From Tridacna crocea (lineage: Eukaryota > Mollusca > Bivalvia > Cardiida > Cardiidae), in assembly GCA_943736015.1 (NCBI GenBank), contig OX031073.1:23525210-23589209 (forward strand): 64,000 bases of DNA, in the 5' to 3' direction. The position numbers and the translations under genes were made by a program. Position 1 is the first letter of the stretch. Each line of letters opens with the position of its first letter. Below the pieces are notes generated by a model. The model was not told the origin of the DNA. It did no database searches and saw nothing but the letters and a program-made list of their open reading frames with translations. Shown here piece by piece: positions 32,237-43,255 of this stretch.

Positions 32237-32412
32237 TAACTCTTGAGATTCAACAAAGCTGGTACAGGGCATTTGAAAACATTGTAGGAAATGGAGAAAA
32301 TGCTGTAAACCAGCATTTTCTCCTTCTCCTGCAGTGTTTTCTTACCTTACGTAAAATAAGTTTCATTTGTCTAGTGACATTGATAGTCTGGGATTATGCT
32401 TTTACATTTTAT
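32237..32412 (+). mobile_element. TPM-A copy, decayed both ends
   Basis: TTAACTCTTGAGATTC; core GCTGTAAACCAGC; R arm decayed to GATAGTCTGGGATTATGC. Confidence 0.6.
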
Positions 32413-33000
32413 TCATAGCAGTTGTTAGAAATTGAAATAAAGAAACATTTTTCACAGGAGTTGTTAGAAATCGAAATAAAGAAATTTGTTAATAGCAGTT
32501 GTTAGAAATTGAAATAAGGAAACATTGTTCATAGGAGTTGTTGGAAATCGAAATAAAGAAATTTGTTCGAAGGAGTTGTTAGAAATTGAAATCTAAAAAT
32601 GTTTTTCATAGGAGATGTTAGAAATTGAAATAAAGAAATTTGTTCATAGGAATGCTAGAAGCATAGGAGTTGTTGGAAATCAGAATAAAGAATGTTGCGC
32701 ATAGGAATTGTTAGAAATTGAAATGAAGAAATTTGTTCATAGGAGTTGTAAGAAATGGAAATAAAGGAATATTATTCATATAAGTTGTTAGAAAGTGAAA
32801 TAAAGAAATTTGTTCACAGGAGTTATTAAAAATTGAAATAAAGCAACTTGTTCACAGGACAGTGAGAAATTGAACTGTAGAAATATTGTTCACTATAGGA
32901 GTTGTTAGAAATTGAAATGAAGAAATTTGTTGTTGAAAGTGAAGTACAGAAATATTGTTCATAGGAGTTGTTAAAAACTGAAATAAAGAAAAACAGACAG
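32413..33000. repeat. Diverged tandem repeat, ~38-48 bp unit
   Basis: About 12-13 units built on CATAGGAGTTGTTAGAAATT, GAAATAAAGAAATTTGTT, with unit-length drift and point changes. No conserved coding frame. Confidence 0.85.
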
Positions 33001-33534
33001 AATAAAGAATTTTGGAAGTTTACTGTTCTTTTGAAAGTATCAAAGCTAATGCAAAATTATCAGGAAGTGTTGCTTGGTACGTCTCAGCATTAATTTTGCT
33101 CCTTTTCTTACAGTACGTACTGTAGTTTTGAAAACTCTCATCTGTATTGGCATAAAATGACACATTATTTATATGTGGGATAACAAAGTAAAGATTAAAG
33201 TGAAAAAGGGCAAAGGTGTGATAATGAGGAAAATGATTAATGTAGAGTTACTATGGCAACATTTATCATCTTAATTTTTTTGGTGGTGTTAATGTTTAGT
33301 AATGGAATTAGCATTTTGGATCTTGTAATACTTTCTCATTGGTATGTTTATTTTTGTAACTGGTTGGAAAAACCTAGTTCCTGTTTGAACTCAAAGGAAA
33401 GATCCTTTAGAGGACAAACCTATTATGATAAACCAAGCCCAGGTGTTACTTCTTACTGTTCTGTAATTAGCCAGGAGAACTCTTACAAGTCTGGCTTTAT
33501 GGTTTAGCACTTACGCTGCCTCTATCCTCCTTTC
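33001..33534. other. Unexplained stretch with an 84-codon open frame
   Basis: The frame at 33253-33507 (+) starts MATFIILIFLVVLMFSNGIS, a hydrophobic segment, then a Ser-rich polar tail. I recognise no family, and no promoter or poly(A) context is convincing. Confidence 0.3.
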
Positions 33535-33635
33535 CGTTTTGTCTAAGTGATGGCTATAATGTAGGAAAGCAGCTAGTGACTTGGAAAACAAAATTTGCAG
33601 AGTATTGGTGAAAGAAATGCCAAAAAAGCAGATGG
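33535..33635 (+). repeat. SINE tail fragment
   Basis: GGAAAGCAGCTAGTGACTTG ... GCAGAGTATTGGTGAAAGA matches the 3' bodies of the SINEs at 36400 and 40886. Confidence 0.6.
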
Positions 33636-33711
33636 GCTGCAGCGCAATTTTTACTCAGCCGTCACGAACTCTGTGACGACTGAGTAAAAATCGCGCTGCA
33701 GCCCGTCTGCC
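33628..33711. repeat. GC-rich hairpin
   Basis: Left arm GCAGATGGGCTGCAGCGC ... CTCAGCCGTCAC and right arm GTGACGACTGAGTAAAAATC ... GGCTGCAGCC-type inverse, about 38 bp per arm, 7-base loop. GC content is far above the surroundings. The following 33720-33950 stretch repeats GCCTGCC/GGCAG motifs. Confidence 0.85.
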
Positions 33712-34016
33712 ACTTGATAGCCACCGCGCGACTATGATGTGTGTCCGCCCGGCGACCTGACGACAGGCACAATTGGAAAAAATTTGCCGGTGGCAGACAG
33801 AATTTTAACTTTTTCTTAAAACTTCAGTGGCATCCTGGCAGCGTCTAAAATGCCGCCTGCCGATAGTGCCTGCCACCGAGCTGCCATTGAGCTGCCACCA
33901 GCAGAATTTGAGTGAAAACTGGCAGTTGCCCCGCCGGCAGAGGGCATTTACTGATTTGTGACCGTACTATGAGACGTAAAAAAAACCTTTTTGAGGGAAG
34001 ATATCTCCATATTGGA

Positions 34017-34082
34017 TAGTGTAGATACAAGATTAGACTGCTTATTTTGTATAGTCTGATGTTAATCTACACTGTCTGCAAA
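34017..34082. repeat. GPE palindrome copy, diverged
   Basis: AGTGTAGATACAAGATTAGA, loop, TAGTCTGATGTTAATCTAC then ACTGTCTGC. Confidence 0.65.
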
Positions 34083-34221
34083 AGTTCAGTGAGTTGTGCT
34101 TAGGGTAAACTATAACTCAGAGGGTCCCCATTATTCCTATCGGACATTGTCATCTTAGAAATACAAAACAAGTAATTGTAATAATTAAACAGGATAACAT
34201 TACTGGATGAAAAGAAGTACC

Positions 34222-34451
34222 TTAACTCTTTACCACACAATCCCCGACTTTTAACAATGCTGAGAAAGAAAGCTTTTGAAAACATTGTAAGAAAAGGAGA
34301 AAATGCTGGTAACCAGCATTTTCTCCTTTTCTCACAATGTTTTCAAGCCTTCCCAAATCAAGTTTCAATTTTTGAGTCACCTTAAATTTGTCACCTGCAA
34401 ATACTTTAAATTTGGACCAGTCTAAAATTTTGTTGTTTGGTAAAGAGTTAA
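34222..34451 (+). mobile_element. TPM-A copy, full length
   Basis: TTAACTCTTTACCACACAAT to GGTAAAGAGTTAA; perfect centre. Confidence 0.9.
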
Positions 34452-34875
34452 GAGGTAGACATGGCCGCCCGCAAAAAAAAATACAAATTGATCTAGAGTT
34501 TTCCACGGATCATGACATGTATGGGTCAGTGAGACATGCAATTAGTTGAGATGCCAAAAATGCAAGTAACAAAACAATGCTTTCACTACCTGGGGTTGAT
34601 ACACAATCCTGCACTTTCTAATCATGTATAGCCATCTACCTAAATCAAATAGATCACATTCAGCACTGTTGATAGCAGAATGGTATATTTCATGCAATAC
34701 TGATAACCTCAAATGATGTACACTAACCCAAACATTTCATGTCAGTACTTCTTTTACTAAAAATTTTATCCATTGTGACACTGAAGTTCAGATATTTATC
34801 CATTTTGGTTCAATCAGCCAGAGAACTGCCACTCTTTTCCCTTTATTTAGTTACATAATTATTTTCTGACATTAA
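34452..34875. other. Unexplained stretch
   Basis: No gene or repeat recognised. Confidence 0.4.
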
Positions 34876-35330
34876 TTAATCCATTGCCAGGCAATTCTCA
34901 GTCTTAACTCTTTACCAAACGACAAAATTTTAGACTGATCCAAATTGAAAGCACTTGCAGACGGCAAAATAGATCTAACTCAAAAATTTAAATTTATTTC
35001 TAGCAGGGTAGAAAACATTGTGGGAAATGGAGAAAATGCTGGTTACCAGCATTTTCTCCTTTTCCCACAATGTTTTCAAAAGGCTTGCATCTCGGGGTCG
35101 TAAAAACCAGGGATTGTTTGGGAAAGGGTTAATGACTCTGTGTAAGGAAGCTTTTGAAAACTTTTTGAGAAAAGGAGAAAATGCTAGTAATCGGCATTTT
35201 CTCCTTTTCCCAAAATATTTTCTACTCTCTAAATGATAAATTCCAATGCCTGCACCACATTAATTTTGTCGTCTGCAAATGCCTTGAGTTCAGACAAGTC
35301 TGAAATTTTGTTGTTTGTTACAAACTCAGG
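34876..35330 (+). mobile_element. TPM-A copy split by a nested TPM
   Basis: L-arm tip TTAATCCATTGCCAGGCAAT to CAGTCTTAA at 34876-34917, the remainder from TGACTCTGTGTAAGGAAGC at 35133 through core and R arm to about 35330. The insertion used the TTAA naturally present in the L arm (ACTTTTAATGACC in other copies). Confidence 0.88.
34914..35132 (-). mobile_element. TPM-A copy nested inside another TPM
   Basis: TTAACTCTTTACCAAACGAC to GGGAAAGGGTTAA; centre GCTGGTTACCAGC. TTAA on both sides belongs to the host copy's L arm. Confidence 0.92.
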
Positions 35331-35422
35331 ATGGAGTGATAAAGAGTGAAATAAAAGGGCTTTTATTTCCTCAAGGAGTCTGTAAAAATGTGCAAAACAT
35401 GCAGTTATTGTAATAGTGAATG

Positions 35423-35646
35423 TTAACTCTTTACCACATAATCCCTGTACTTTTAATGACCCTGAGAAAGAAGCCTTTTAAAAACATTGGGAGAAAATGC
35501 TGGTAACCAGCATTTTTCTTCTTTCCCCACAAAGTTTTCTACCCTTCCCAAACCAAATTCCAACTTTTTAGTCACATCATTTTGTTGTCTGCAAGTGCAT
35601 TCAATTCAAACCAGTCTAAAATTTTGTTGTTTAGTGAAAAGTTTAC
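35423..35646 (+). mobile_element. TPM-A copy, left core half shortened
   Basis: TTAACTCTTTACCACATAAT; ACATTGGGAGAAAATGCTGG shows an 8-10 bp loss in the left core; R arm ends TTAGTGAAAAGTTTA. Confidence 0.82.
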
Positions 35647-35681
35647 TACCTGATTTGCAATAAATAGAACTAGTATGGAAC

Positions 35682-35890
35682 TTAACCCTTTCCCAAAAGA
35701 CAAATTTTAGACTTCCAAATTGAAAGAGTTTGCAGACAACAATTTTAACTTTTATAACAGTGGCAGAAAATTATCAGAAGGGGCGGAAAACACTGTGGGA
35801 AAAGGAGAAATTGCTCGTTTTTCCGCAGTGTTTTCAAAAGACTTGTACTGCAGACACGTAAAAACAAGGGCTTGTTTGGGAAAGGGTTAA
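35682..35890 (-). mobile_element. TPM-B copy with half core
   Basis: TTAACCCTTTCCCAAAAGAC to GGGAAAGGGTTAA; core GGAGAAATTGCTCG runs directly into TTTTTCCGCAGTG. Confidence 0.85.
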
Positions 35891-36171
35891 GTTGTTTTGC
35901 TGTGATTCAAGCCAGACAATGTGTTTTCTTGTATCAGTGAGAACAAGCTCTTTGTTTTTTACCTGCTTGTTTATGTTGCAGTTGCACATTTGGCCATTTT
36001 TCAAGAATTCAATAAAGTCATTGAGTTTTACCTTTATGATTTAATCTTCATTACATTAGATTTTGTACCTGTCTGCACATAATCAGTGTGGCCTTCCAGT
36101 TTTATTGTTTGTTTTCTTGCTGTTATAACAGACACATTTGTTATATCGAATTCTATTTGCCAAATATGCTG

Positions 36172-36377
36172 GTAACCCATTACCAAACAACCCCTACTTT
36201 TGACGCCCCTGAGAAAGAAGCTATAGAAAACATTGTGGTAACCAGCATTTTCTCCTTTTCCCACAATGTTTTCTACCCTTTCTAACAAATTTCAAGTTTT
36301 AAGTCACTTTTATTTTGTCATCTGCAAATGCTTTCGATTTGGACAAACCTAGAATTTTGTCGTTTGGTAAAGAGTTA
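36172..36377 (+). mobile_element. TPM-A copy with half core
   Basis: ACATTGTGGTAACCAGCATT, the same half-core junction as 30375; R arm to GGTAAAGAGTTAA. Confidence 0.87.
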
Positions 36378-36399
36378 AGTCTCTGATGAACCAGTCTAG

Positions 36400-36618
36400 C
36401 CCCGGGTAGCTCAGTCTGTTGCAAACAGGAATTGAAAACAGGAGGTTCCTAATTAAATCCTTGGATTGGCCAATTTCTTTTTGAGGATTAATGGTAGTCA
36501 TAGATTGCAATAGGATCCATTCCTCTCTCACCGCTGAACGTTGATTGGAAGATGGTTATGTGGGCAAGCAGCCAGTGGCTTTGAAGAAATATTGCGCAGA
36601 GTGGTGAAAGAAAGTCTA
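36400..36618 (+). mobile_element. tRNA-like SINE
   Basis: Box A-like GGGTAGCTCAGTCTGTTG; box B decayed; body GGCAAGCAGCCAGTGGCTTT and GCAGAGTGGTGAAAGAAAG shared with 33535 and 40886. Confidence 0.65.
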
Positions 36619-36674
36619 GGAAAAAGGCTTTATTTCAGGGTCGTAAACCCAGCGCTTGTTTGGTAAAGGGTTAA
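36618..36674 (-). repeat. Solo TPM L arm
   Basis: AAAAAGGCTTTATTTCAGGG to GGTAAAGGGTTAA, no core; directly follows the SINE. Confidence 0.7.
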
Positions 36675-37526
36675 TATAGCCTTTCATCATTCTTGGACTG
36701 TATAAATCATTTTGTGGATCCAAAACAATGGTTGTGCATAATTGACTGTTTGTTTATCTATAGACTGGCAAAAGCTAATTGTTTACCCAGTTCCTTTGAA
36801 TTCAGACCAGTCCAGACCATGGTCTGTACCAAAGATGATTCCAGTGTAACATGTGTTGCTATGCCATCAATGTCAAAATGAAGGTATGCTGGGTTTAACA
36901 CTGATGCCAGCTCACCTGTTGTCTGTCTTTTGTGGCTCTAATTAAGTGTAAAACTGTCAAAATTTTATTGTCAGGTCAAAGGTCAATTTTTATGATCAAA
37001 GCCCATTATGGTGAGCTTGTGTAAAGCTTTGAAATTGTGGCTTTCTATAACAGTAAGGTATGATACTGATTTTGCTGTCATATGATAATCCTGTGGCTGT
37101 GTATGGTACCCAAGCGGTACAAATAAGAGGTTTAGAGGAGTCATTTTTGGAGAAAATTTGGGAATTTTACTGAATTTACCAGTGTTTTTCTAATACATAA
37201 AAGTTCTGAAAGCCCCATATTTCAGATGCATATACTTCTAATCTTAGAATTGCCATAAGATCTTCAGGTATTCTTGTCGCTTTCCCTACTGGTACCATCA
37301 TCTATAAAAAGTGGAATCAGGTAATTTCATGGTTTGTTATTTTTGTGGTTAACAGGCTTGGTTTTTTAAATAAGAAAAAACGTTGTTGGATGAGTTTAAA
37401 TGATCTTATCTCTCATTTCCACCTGTACCAGATTTTGATGTACTCCTTAGGTTTTGCTTTACAATTACACATGTACCTCTTGGATCCTACAGTCTTTTCC
37501 TTTAACCATTTTACCTGCAATGTCTT
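36675..37526. other. Unexplained stretch
   Basis: No exon or recognised repeat. Confidence 0.4.
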
Positions 37527-37562
37527 TATGCAGTTTGATCATGATCTACACTGTCTGCAAAA
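37527..37562. repeat. GPE half copy
   Basis: TTTGATCATGATCTACACTG then TCTGCAAAAG: right half only. Confidence 0.5.
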
Positions 37563-38189
37563 GTAACATAATTATGTACAAGTCATTTCTGTTCTTGGTA
37601 TTAGGAGTGTGATCAGCACCTTCCTTGATTCATGTTTATTTTGGAAGATTTGTCATTCAAATTCCATTTGCATGCAAACACCAATAATTAATTCCATCAC
37701 CATTATGTGTGTACTCTATCATTATAAGTCAGTCACCTAGCTAAATCATAGCTTTCTCGTGGTATGGAAATCTGTCCAAAGAATATGTCATCATGATACA
37801 ATGTCTGTTTAGATCATCAATGGTTTGACTTGATGTCTATGTCTTTGTTAACACTTGTATGTATTAATAATCATCCACTTGCTGTCATTAATAATCATCC
37901 ACATGCTATTGTAACCCCCCCCCCTCCCCCCTTTTGAAACTTTGTACATATACTGATCAAATATTGAAGATTTGCAAGACACAATTTTCAAGTGTCAACT
38001 CTTCCTGGTTGAGGAATAATCTCCCCTTGAACTTGACACTTTTTTTCTGTCAAAGTGCTGGCGAGGGTATTAAGTCACATTCAGTGACAGCTCTAGTTAT
38101 GAGCAGTATAGCCTTTTGCCATGTTGCTCTGTCATATATTTGTCCTTAAAACTGTATCCAATCTTGATCATTTATGGTTTGTAAGGATT
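37563..38189. other. Unexplained stretch with a C run
   Basis: A pyrimidine and C-rich run at 37914-37934; no gene recognised. Confidence 0.4.
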
Positions 38190-38413
38190 TTAACCCATTA
38201 CAAAACGACAAAATTTTGGGTTTGTCCAAATCGAAAGCTTTTGCAGATGACAAAAGTGACTGGAAACTTGAAATTTGTTTTGAGAAGGGTAGAAAACATT
38301 GTGGGAAAAGGAGAAAATGCTGGTAACCAGCATTTTCTCCATTTCCCACAATGTTTTCAAAAGGCTTCTTTCTCAGGGGCGTCAAAAGTAGGGATTGTGT
38401 GGTAATGGGTTAA
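38190..38413 (-). mobile_element. TPM-A copy, full length
   Basis: TTAACCCATTACAAAACGAC to GGTAATGGGTTAA; perfect centre. Confidence 0.9.
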
Positions 38414-38523
38414 TGCCCAGTATTATACAGTTTTCTCGAATAAGTTCTACCAGAAATTTGTAGGGAATACTTTACTTTTCATATTGAGAAGCAATAACAA
38501 ATAATCTTGTACAGAAAATCCAT

Positions 38524-38605
38524 TAACATCAGCATTTTCTCCATTTCTGATGTTTTCAAAAGCTTGATTCTCCAGGGTTCTTAGTACCCATATGCATCCG
38601 ATTTC
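38524..38605 (-). repeat. TPM-A fragment
   Basis: CAGCATTTTCTCCATTTC, TGATGTTTTCAAAAGC and an L-arm relic only. Confidence 0.5.
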
Positions 38606-38835
38606 CAGTACAAAATTATGTGAAATTGCAGGAAGCATGACAATGGAGACATGGTGGTGGGTGGGATGTTATTGCTTCTTCTCGTAGACTTCACTCTGCC
38701 ATAAAGATTGTTCTGTACATCTTGTCTATTTTTTTCCCCAATTAACAGGAATTGTCAGGATCTCTCTACACTAATGCACAGGTAGAGACACTCTCAGGTT
38801 TTTCACTGCAGGAATTATTCTATGAGTATGGGTAT

Positions 38836-39062
38836 CATAAATCCTTTACTAAACTGTCTTGTAGTCTTGAAGACACAATTGTTGAACACTTTGAAAACAT
38901 GGTAGGGAAGAGGAGAAAATGCTGGTAACCAGCATTTTCTCCCTCCCCCACTCCCCTCCCAAACAATGTTTTGTACTCTTTTAAAGGCATACCATCTTCT
39001 GACTTATTATGATGCTCCAAAGATGGACAAGTCAGAATTTTTGTCATCTCATGAATAATTTG
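38836..39062 (+). mobile_element. TPM-A copy, diverged, with C-rich expansion
   Basis: Centre GCTGGTAACCAGC intact; the right core arm holds an inserted CCCTCCCCCACTCCCCTCCC stretch; R arm ends GTCATCTCATGAATAA. Confidence 0.7.
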
Positions 39063-39830
39063 TAAATGAATTAACCAAAAAAAGTGTGATGGTTTTTGGA
39101 AAAACCAGTTGTGTTTTGTATACTAAAGAACAGACACCATATACTTTCAATCTAATCTTGAACTGCGCTGACCATTGAAGCACCTGACTTTGCCCATTGC
39201 ATGCTAAAGGCTATACAAGTTCTTCATTTGAGAACTCTGGCATACTCAAAATTTAAGAATGCCTGAAACCGTAATTGACATTTTCTGTTAATTAAAGAAA
39301 TGGTGAACATATTAATGAAATTTCGGAAATAGTTTGGCTTGAATGACTTGATGGTTTGATGTTAACCATCGCATACAAACAATCCAAATGATTTTGGCCT
39401 TGACTTGGTAAAGAGGAAAGCCCTGAAAACTCTGGGAGATGGATTTTGCCAAGTGTTTTTGCCCTCATGCTGCATTCTTGTCATACGTATAATGAGGCAA
39501 GGAACCAGATATATGGGTGCTATAATATAAACTGAGAACCAGAGAAATATTTTTTTTTCCAAAATCCAGAACTTGGATTATACAGATGCTGTTGGATGTA
39601 GTTTCTTCTTCTTGGAGATCTTTTTGGTGATTTTGATATAAATTTGATGTGTTTGTTTCCTTTGTTCATGGCTAGCGGTTATTACTTTGTTGAGATAGAT
39701 ATCCTTGTTTGTTGAACTTCATAAAGTTTTGTATTGAGGGTGGAATTCAGGAAGCCTCTGTTTTTCTGTGCACACAAAGAAGTGAATTTTCTATAGACTG
39801 TGTGAAAGTTTACTTTTGAGACAGATACTT
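39063..39830. other. Unexplained stretch
   Basis: No gene or repeat recognised. Confidence 0.4.
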
Positions 39831-40059
39831 TTGCCCTTTACCAAACAACAAACTTTTAGACTGGTTCAAATTGAAAACATTTGCAGACGACAAAATAAAA
39901 AGTGACTGAAAATTTGGTATTTGTTTTAGGAGGGTAAGAAAACATTGTGGAAAAAGAAGAAAATGCTGGTTACCAGCATTTTCTCCTTTTCCCTCAATGT
40001 TTTCAGAAGGCTTCTTACTCAGGGTCGTTAAAAGTCGGGATTGTGTGGTAAAAAGTTAA
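39831..40059 (-). mobile_element. TPM-A copy
   Basis: CCCTTTACCAAACAACAAAC to GGTAAAAAGTTAA; perfect centre. Confidence 0.88.
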
Positions 40060-40060
40060 G

Positions 40061-40262
40061 TTAAACTCTTTGCCACATAGCCAGATTTATATATAAATAG
40101 ACCTGTCCAAACCCAAAACAAATGAAGACACCAAATTAAATGTGGTTAAAATTGTGGAAGTTGTCTTTTACAAGGTAGAAAACATTTTCTTCTTTTTCCC
40201 ACAATGTTCAAAAAAGTCTCCTTTCTCAAGGTCGTTAAAAATTGGCATTGTGTGTTACAGTG
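40061..40262 (-). mobile_element. TPM-A copy with half core, diverged
   Basis: TTAAACTCTTTGCCACATAG; AGAAAACATTTTCTTCTTTT joins across a deleted centre. Confidence 0.7.
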
Positions 40263-40529
40263 ATAATTCTATACTAGAGGATAAAAATGTTAAACATGTA
40301 AAAATTGAAAGTAGTACCAGATAACAAATAGAATGTCAATACAGCAGTGAAAGTTTTCATTATAGGGATAGAAAACTTTATGGCAATAGAAGAAAATGCA
40401 AGTGATCTTCATCATGAAGTGCATTATAATACAAGATTGTAAAGAGATATCAAAAAAACTTTGGACTTGTTCATTTGCAGATGACATATTAAACATGATT
40501 CAAAAGCTTATTTATTCATCTTTGAAACA

Positions 40530-41100
40530 GCTCAGCACCATTAGCTCAGCCAGTCCCATACACTGATACAGTACTTGAGGACAGTGGGTCATGGGTTTGA
40601 TGCCCCACTCAGCTAATTTCTTTCTTAACTCTTTACCCTATAAAGTATTTCTATGGTATCTCTAATTAACCCTAAATAACAGCAAGGATGAAGCCGTTTC
40701 GTGTACGAGTGTTGAAACATTGTGAGAAAAGGAGAAAATGATGGTAACCAGCATTTTCTCCTTGTCCCACAACGTTTTATACCCTATCAAAGAAAAGTGC
40801 ATCATTTTTGCCACACTAATATTGCCGTGTGCAAAAGCCTCCAATTTAGAAAAGTCTAAATTGTTGTTGTGTGGTAAAGGGTTAAAGGATTGATGATAGT
40901 GTGACGAGATTCATCCTCACCCAATGCTGACCGTCATCACATCAATAGTTATTTGGGAAAGCAGCCATTGGCTTGGAAAGACAGATTGTGCAGAGTATTG
41001 GTAAAAGAGACTCCAGGAAAGCATTGATAGGTGCACTGGCCACTACAACATTACTGAAATAACATTGAAAGTGGTATTTAACACCAAGCAATTAATTAAT
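40530..41100 (+). mobile_element. tRNA-like SINE interrupted by a TPM
   Basis: Head 40530-40624 with CATTAGCTCAGCCAGTCC (box A-like) and GGGTTTGATGCCCC (box B-like); body resumes at 40886 (CATCCTCACCCAATGC, GAAAGCAGCCATTGGCTTGG, GCAGAGTATTGGTAAAAGA). The intervening 40625-40885 is a complete TPM with TTAA ends. Confidence 0.8.
40625..40885 (+). mobile_element. Chimeric TPM-C/A copy inside a SINE
   Basis: The left arm (TTCTATGGTATCTCTAATTA, ACAGCAAGGATGAAGCCG) is the long arm of subfamily C; the core (GATGGTAACCAGC) and R arm (GTGTGGTAAAGGGTTAA) are subfamily A. Confidence 0.88.
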
Positions 41101-41102
41101 CA

Positions 41103-41222
41103 TTGAAAGACAGAAACGCTGGATACCAGCATTTTCTCCTGTCCTAATTTTCTAGAATATTTTCAAAAATCTTTTTTTTTTCTCAAGGTCGTTTAAACTC
41201 ACGATGGTGTACTAGAGGGATA
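41103..41222 (-). repeat. TPM-A fragment
   Basis: CGCTGGATACCAGCATTTTC, diverged right core, L-arm relic ending GGTGTACTAGAGGGATAA. Confidence 0.55.
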
Positions 41223-41304
41223 ATGTTTTGGAAGTGTACATAAATATATCTCTATAATCAGAAAAGTTTGAACTGATAAGCAGCTGCAGTGGAGGAAGCA
41301 AGCC

Positions 41305-41547
41305 AACCCTTTACCATACATTCTCAAGTTTTAACTGATCCTTGAGAAAAAGCCTTATGAAAACATTGTTGGAAAAAGGAGAAAATGCTGCCTAGCAGCA
41401 TTTTCTCCTTTTTCCAATAATGTTTTCTGACATTCCAAAAAATAGATTTCAATTTTTTGAGTCATTTATTTTGTTTTCTACAAAATTTAATATCTACAAA
41501 TATTTTCAGTTTGAACATGTATAAAGTTTTTGTTATCTAGTAAATTG
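41305..41547 (+). mobile_element. TPM-A copy, diverged
   Basis: CCCTTTACCATACATTCTC; palindromic core with new centre GCTGCCTAGCAGC; duplicated stretch in the R arm (CTACAAAATTTAATATCTAC); ends ATCTAGTAAATTG. Confidence 0.75.
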
Positions 41548-41921
41548 TAGAACTGATTCCTTGGTCTTCTGTCATACTGTTTGGCGTTTCTGTATTTTAA
41601 TACGCATTTCATTTTACAGTTCAGGTTGTGCTAATGGTGTTATAATTAGGTTAATGGGAACCAAATGGTTGACTACTTCTGTAGTATAAAACTTTTCTTC
41701 CATAGTGTGATGCCTTGCACATGTCTCAAGTTTCCTTAGTGATTGGGCGTGTAATATTTAAACAAGTGTTTTTGGATTTCTAGATCAAGCATTGATAGGA
41801 TTTGTTTTTCATAATAATTTCAAGATGGATAAAGATGATGTGCCTTCGCATTTTATTGAAAAAGTGAAAATTTAGATTGCTGTGTCGAAAATTTAATGGA
41901 TGCTAATTTTGTGATGATGCT
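41548..41921. other. Unexplained stretch
   Basis: No gene or repeat recognised. Confidence 0.4.
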
Positions 41922-42151
41922 TTTACCCTTTACCACACAATGACCACTTTAAACGACCCTGGAAAAGAAGCCTTTTGAAAACATTGTGGGAAAAGGAGAA
42001 AATGCTGGTAACCAGCATTTTCTCCTTTTCCCACATTGTTTTCTACCCCATAAAAAAAATGATTGAACCATTTGAGCCAGTATGAAATTGAAGTCTGCAA
42101 ATGCTTTCAATTTGGACAAGGCTAAAATTTTGTCGTCTGGTAAAGGGTTAA
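41922..42151 (+). mobile_element. TPM-A copy
   Basis: CCCTTTACCACACAATGACC to GGTAAAGGGTTAA, shared with the next copy; perfect centre. Confidence 0.88.
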
Positions 42152-42305
42152 ACTCTTTACCAAATGATTTTAGACTGGTCCATATTGAAAGCATTGGCAG
42201 ACAACATAATAAATGTGGCTGAAATGTTAAAACTTGGTTTGGAAGGGTAGAAAACATTGTCAGAAAAGGAGAAAATGCTGGTGACCACCATGTTTTCAAA
42301 GAGTC
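42148..42305 (-). mobile_element. TPM-A copy, truncated after the centre
   Basis: TTAAACTCTTTACCAAATG R arm complete; the core ends at GCTGGTGACCACCATG with the right arm shortened; L arm absent. Confidence 0.78.
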
Positions 42306-42394
42306 AGATCTGCACAAGGCAACAAGTTTTTGTACTTCTCCATATTGGTAGCAGTTTCAGAAGACATATGAATGGTAGTTTAAATGAGTGAACT

Positions 42395-42460
42395 TGCCGG
42401 TAAAAGACTAGATAACATTGGTGGAAAAGGATCCAATGTTGGTTACACAGGACATATTAT
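42395..42460 (-). repeat. TPM core relic
   Basis: GATAACATTGGTGGAAAAGG then CAATGTTGGTTACAC only. Confidence 0.4.
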
Positions 42461-42614
42461 GTATTGCATTACTAGGACCATTTCAAGACAAGACAGTAAC
42501 TGTAATCTAGTGGAAGTAAAGGTGTTGACAGAACAAGAGGAAGTATTATAGTGTGGGCAGTGGGCGCTCAAGTGCATAGTGCATTGCATTTAAAATATAT
42601 GTTTATTTGCTTTA

Positions 42615-42790
42615 AACACTGTACAATACGGTACCGACTTTTAATGACCTTGAGAAAGAAGCCTAAAGAAAACATTGTGCGGAACCAGCATTTTCTCCTT
42701 TTCCCCACAATATTTTCTACCCTATCAAAGTAAAAAATCATCACATTAACAAGGACTTGTTTCTCAATCAATTTAAAATGAATATATTTT
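42615..42790 (+). mobile_element. TPM-A copy with half core
   Basis: ACGGTACCGACTTTTAATG, AACATTGTGCGGAACCAGC junction, short decayed R arm. Confidence 0.7.
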
Positions 42791-42990
42791 AACTCATCAT
42801 CAAACGACAAAACTTTTTGCCAAATTGAAAGCATTTGCAGACGACATCAAAAGAGACTTTAAATTTGAAATTTCTTTTGTGAAGTGTAGAAAATATTGTG
42901 GGAAAATGAGAAACTTCTCCTTTTACCAGAATGTTTTTTAGACTTCTTTCTCAAGATCCTCAAAAGTAGGGATTGTGTGCAATGGGTTAA
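42789..42990 (-). mobile_element. TPM-A copy, centre deleted
   Basis: TTAACTCATCATCAAACGAC; GAGAAACTTCTCC replaces the centre; ends GTGCAATGGGTTAA. Confidence 0.8.
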
Positions 42991-43255
42991 ACCAAAATCT
43001 GAACAAAAAGACTGATTTGGAAATGATAATTATTGGATCAGACTTTTATAGCTTATTATAATTATGGTTTTTTAAAGGCATCATTATATCCAGTGTTTTT
43101 GACCTATTTACTTTGGCAGACTTCCATTGCAGAGACTGGTTTCTAACGGTTCTGTAGTTGGCCTGTCATTGTTAATAAAGATAGTACATTTGAAGAGAGC
43201 TATCAAGCTGTTATTCCTGATCATAGTCTCCAAAGCACAACATACACCCACATAC

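Noticed and set aside
33253-33507. 84-codon frame with a hydrophobic N-terminus as a secreted protein
   Set aside because: No family resemblance, and the surrounding DNA gives no promoter, splice or poly(A) support.
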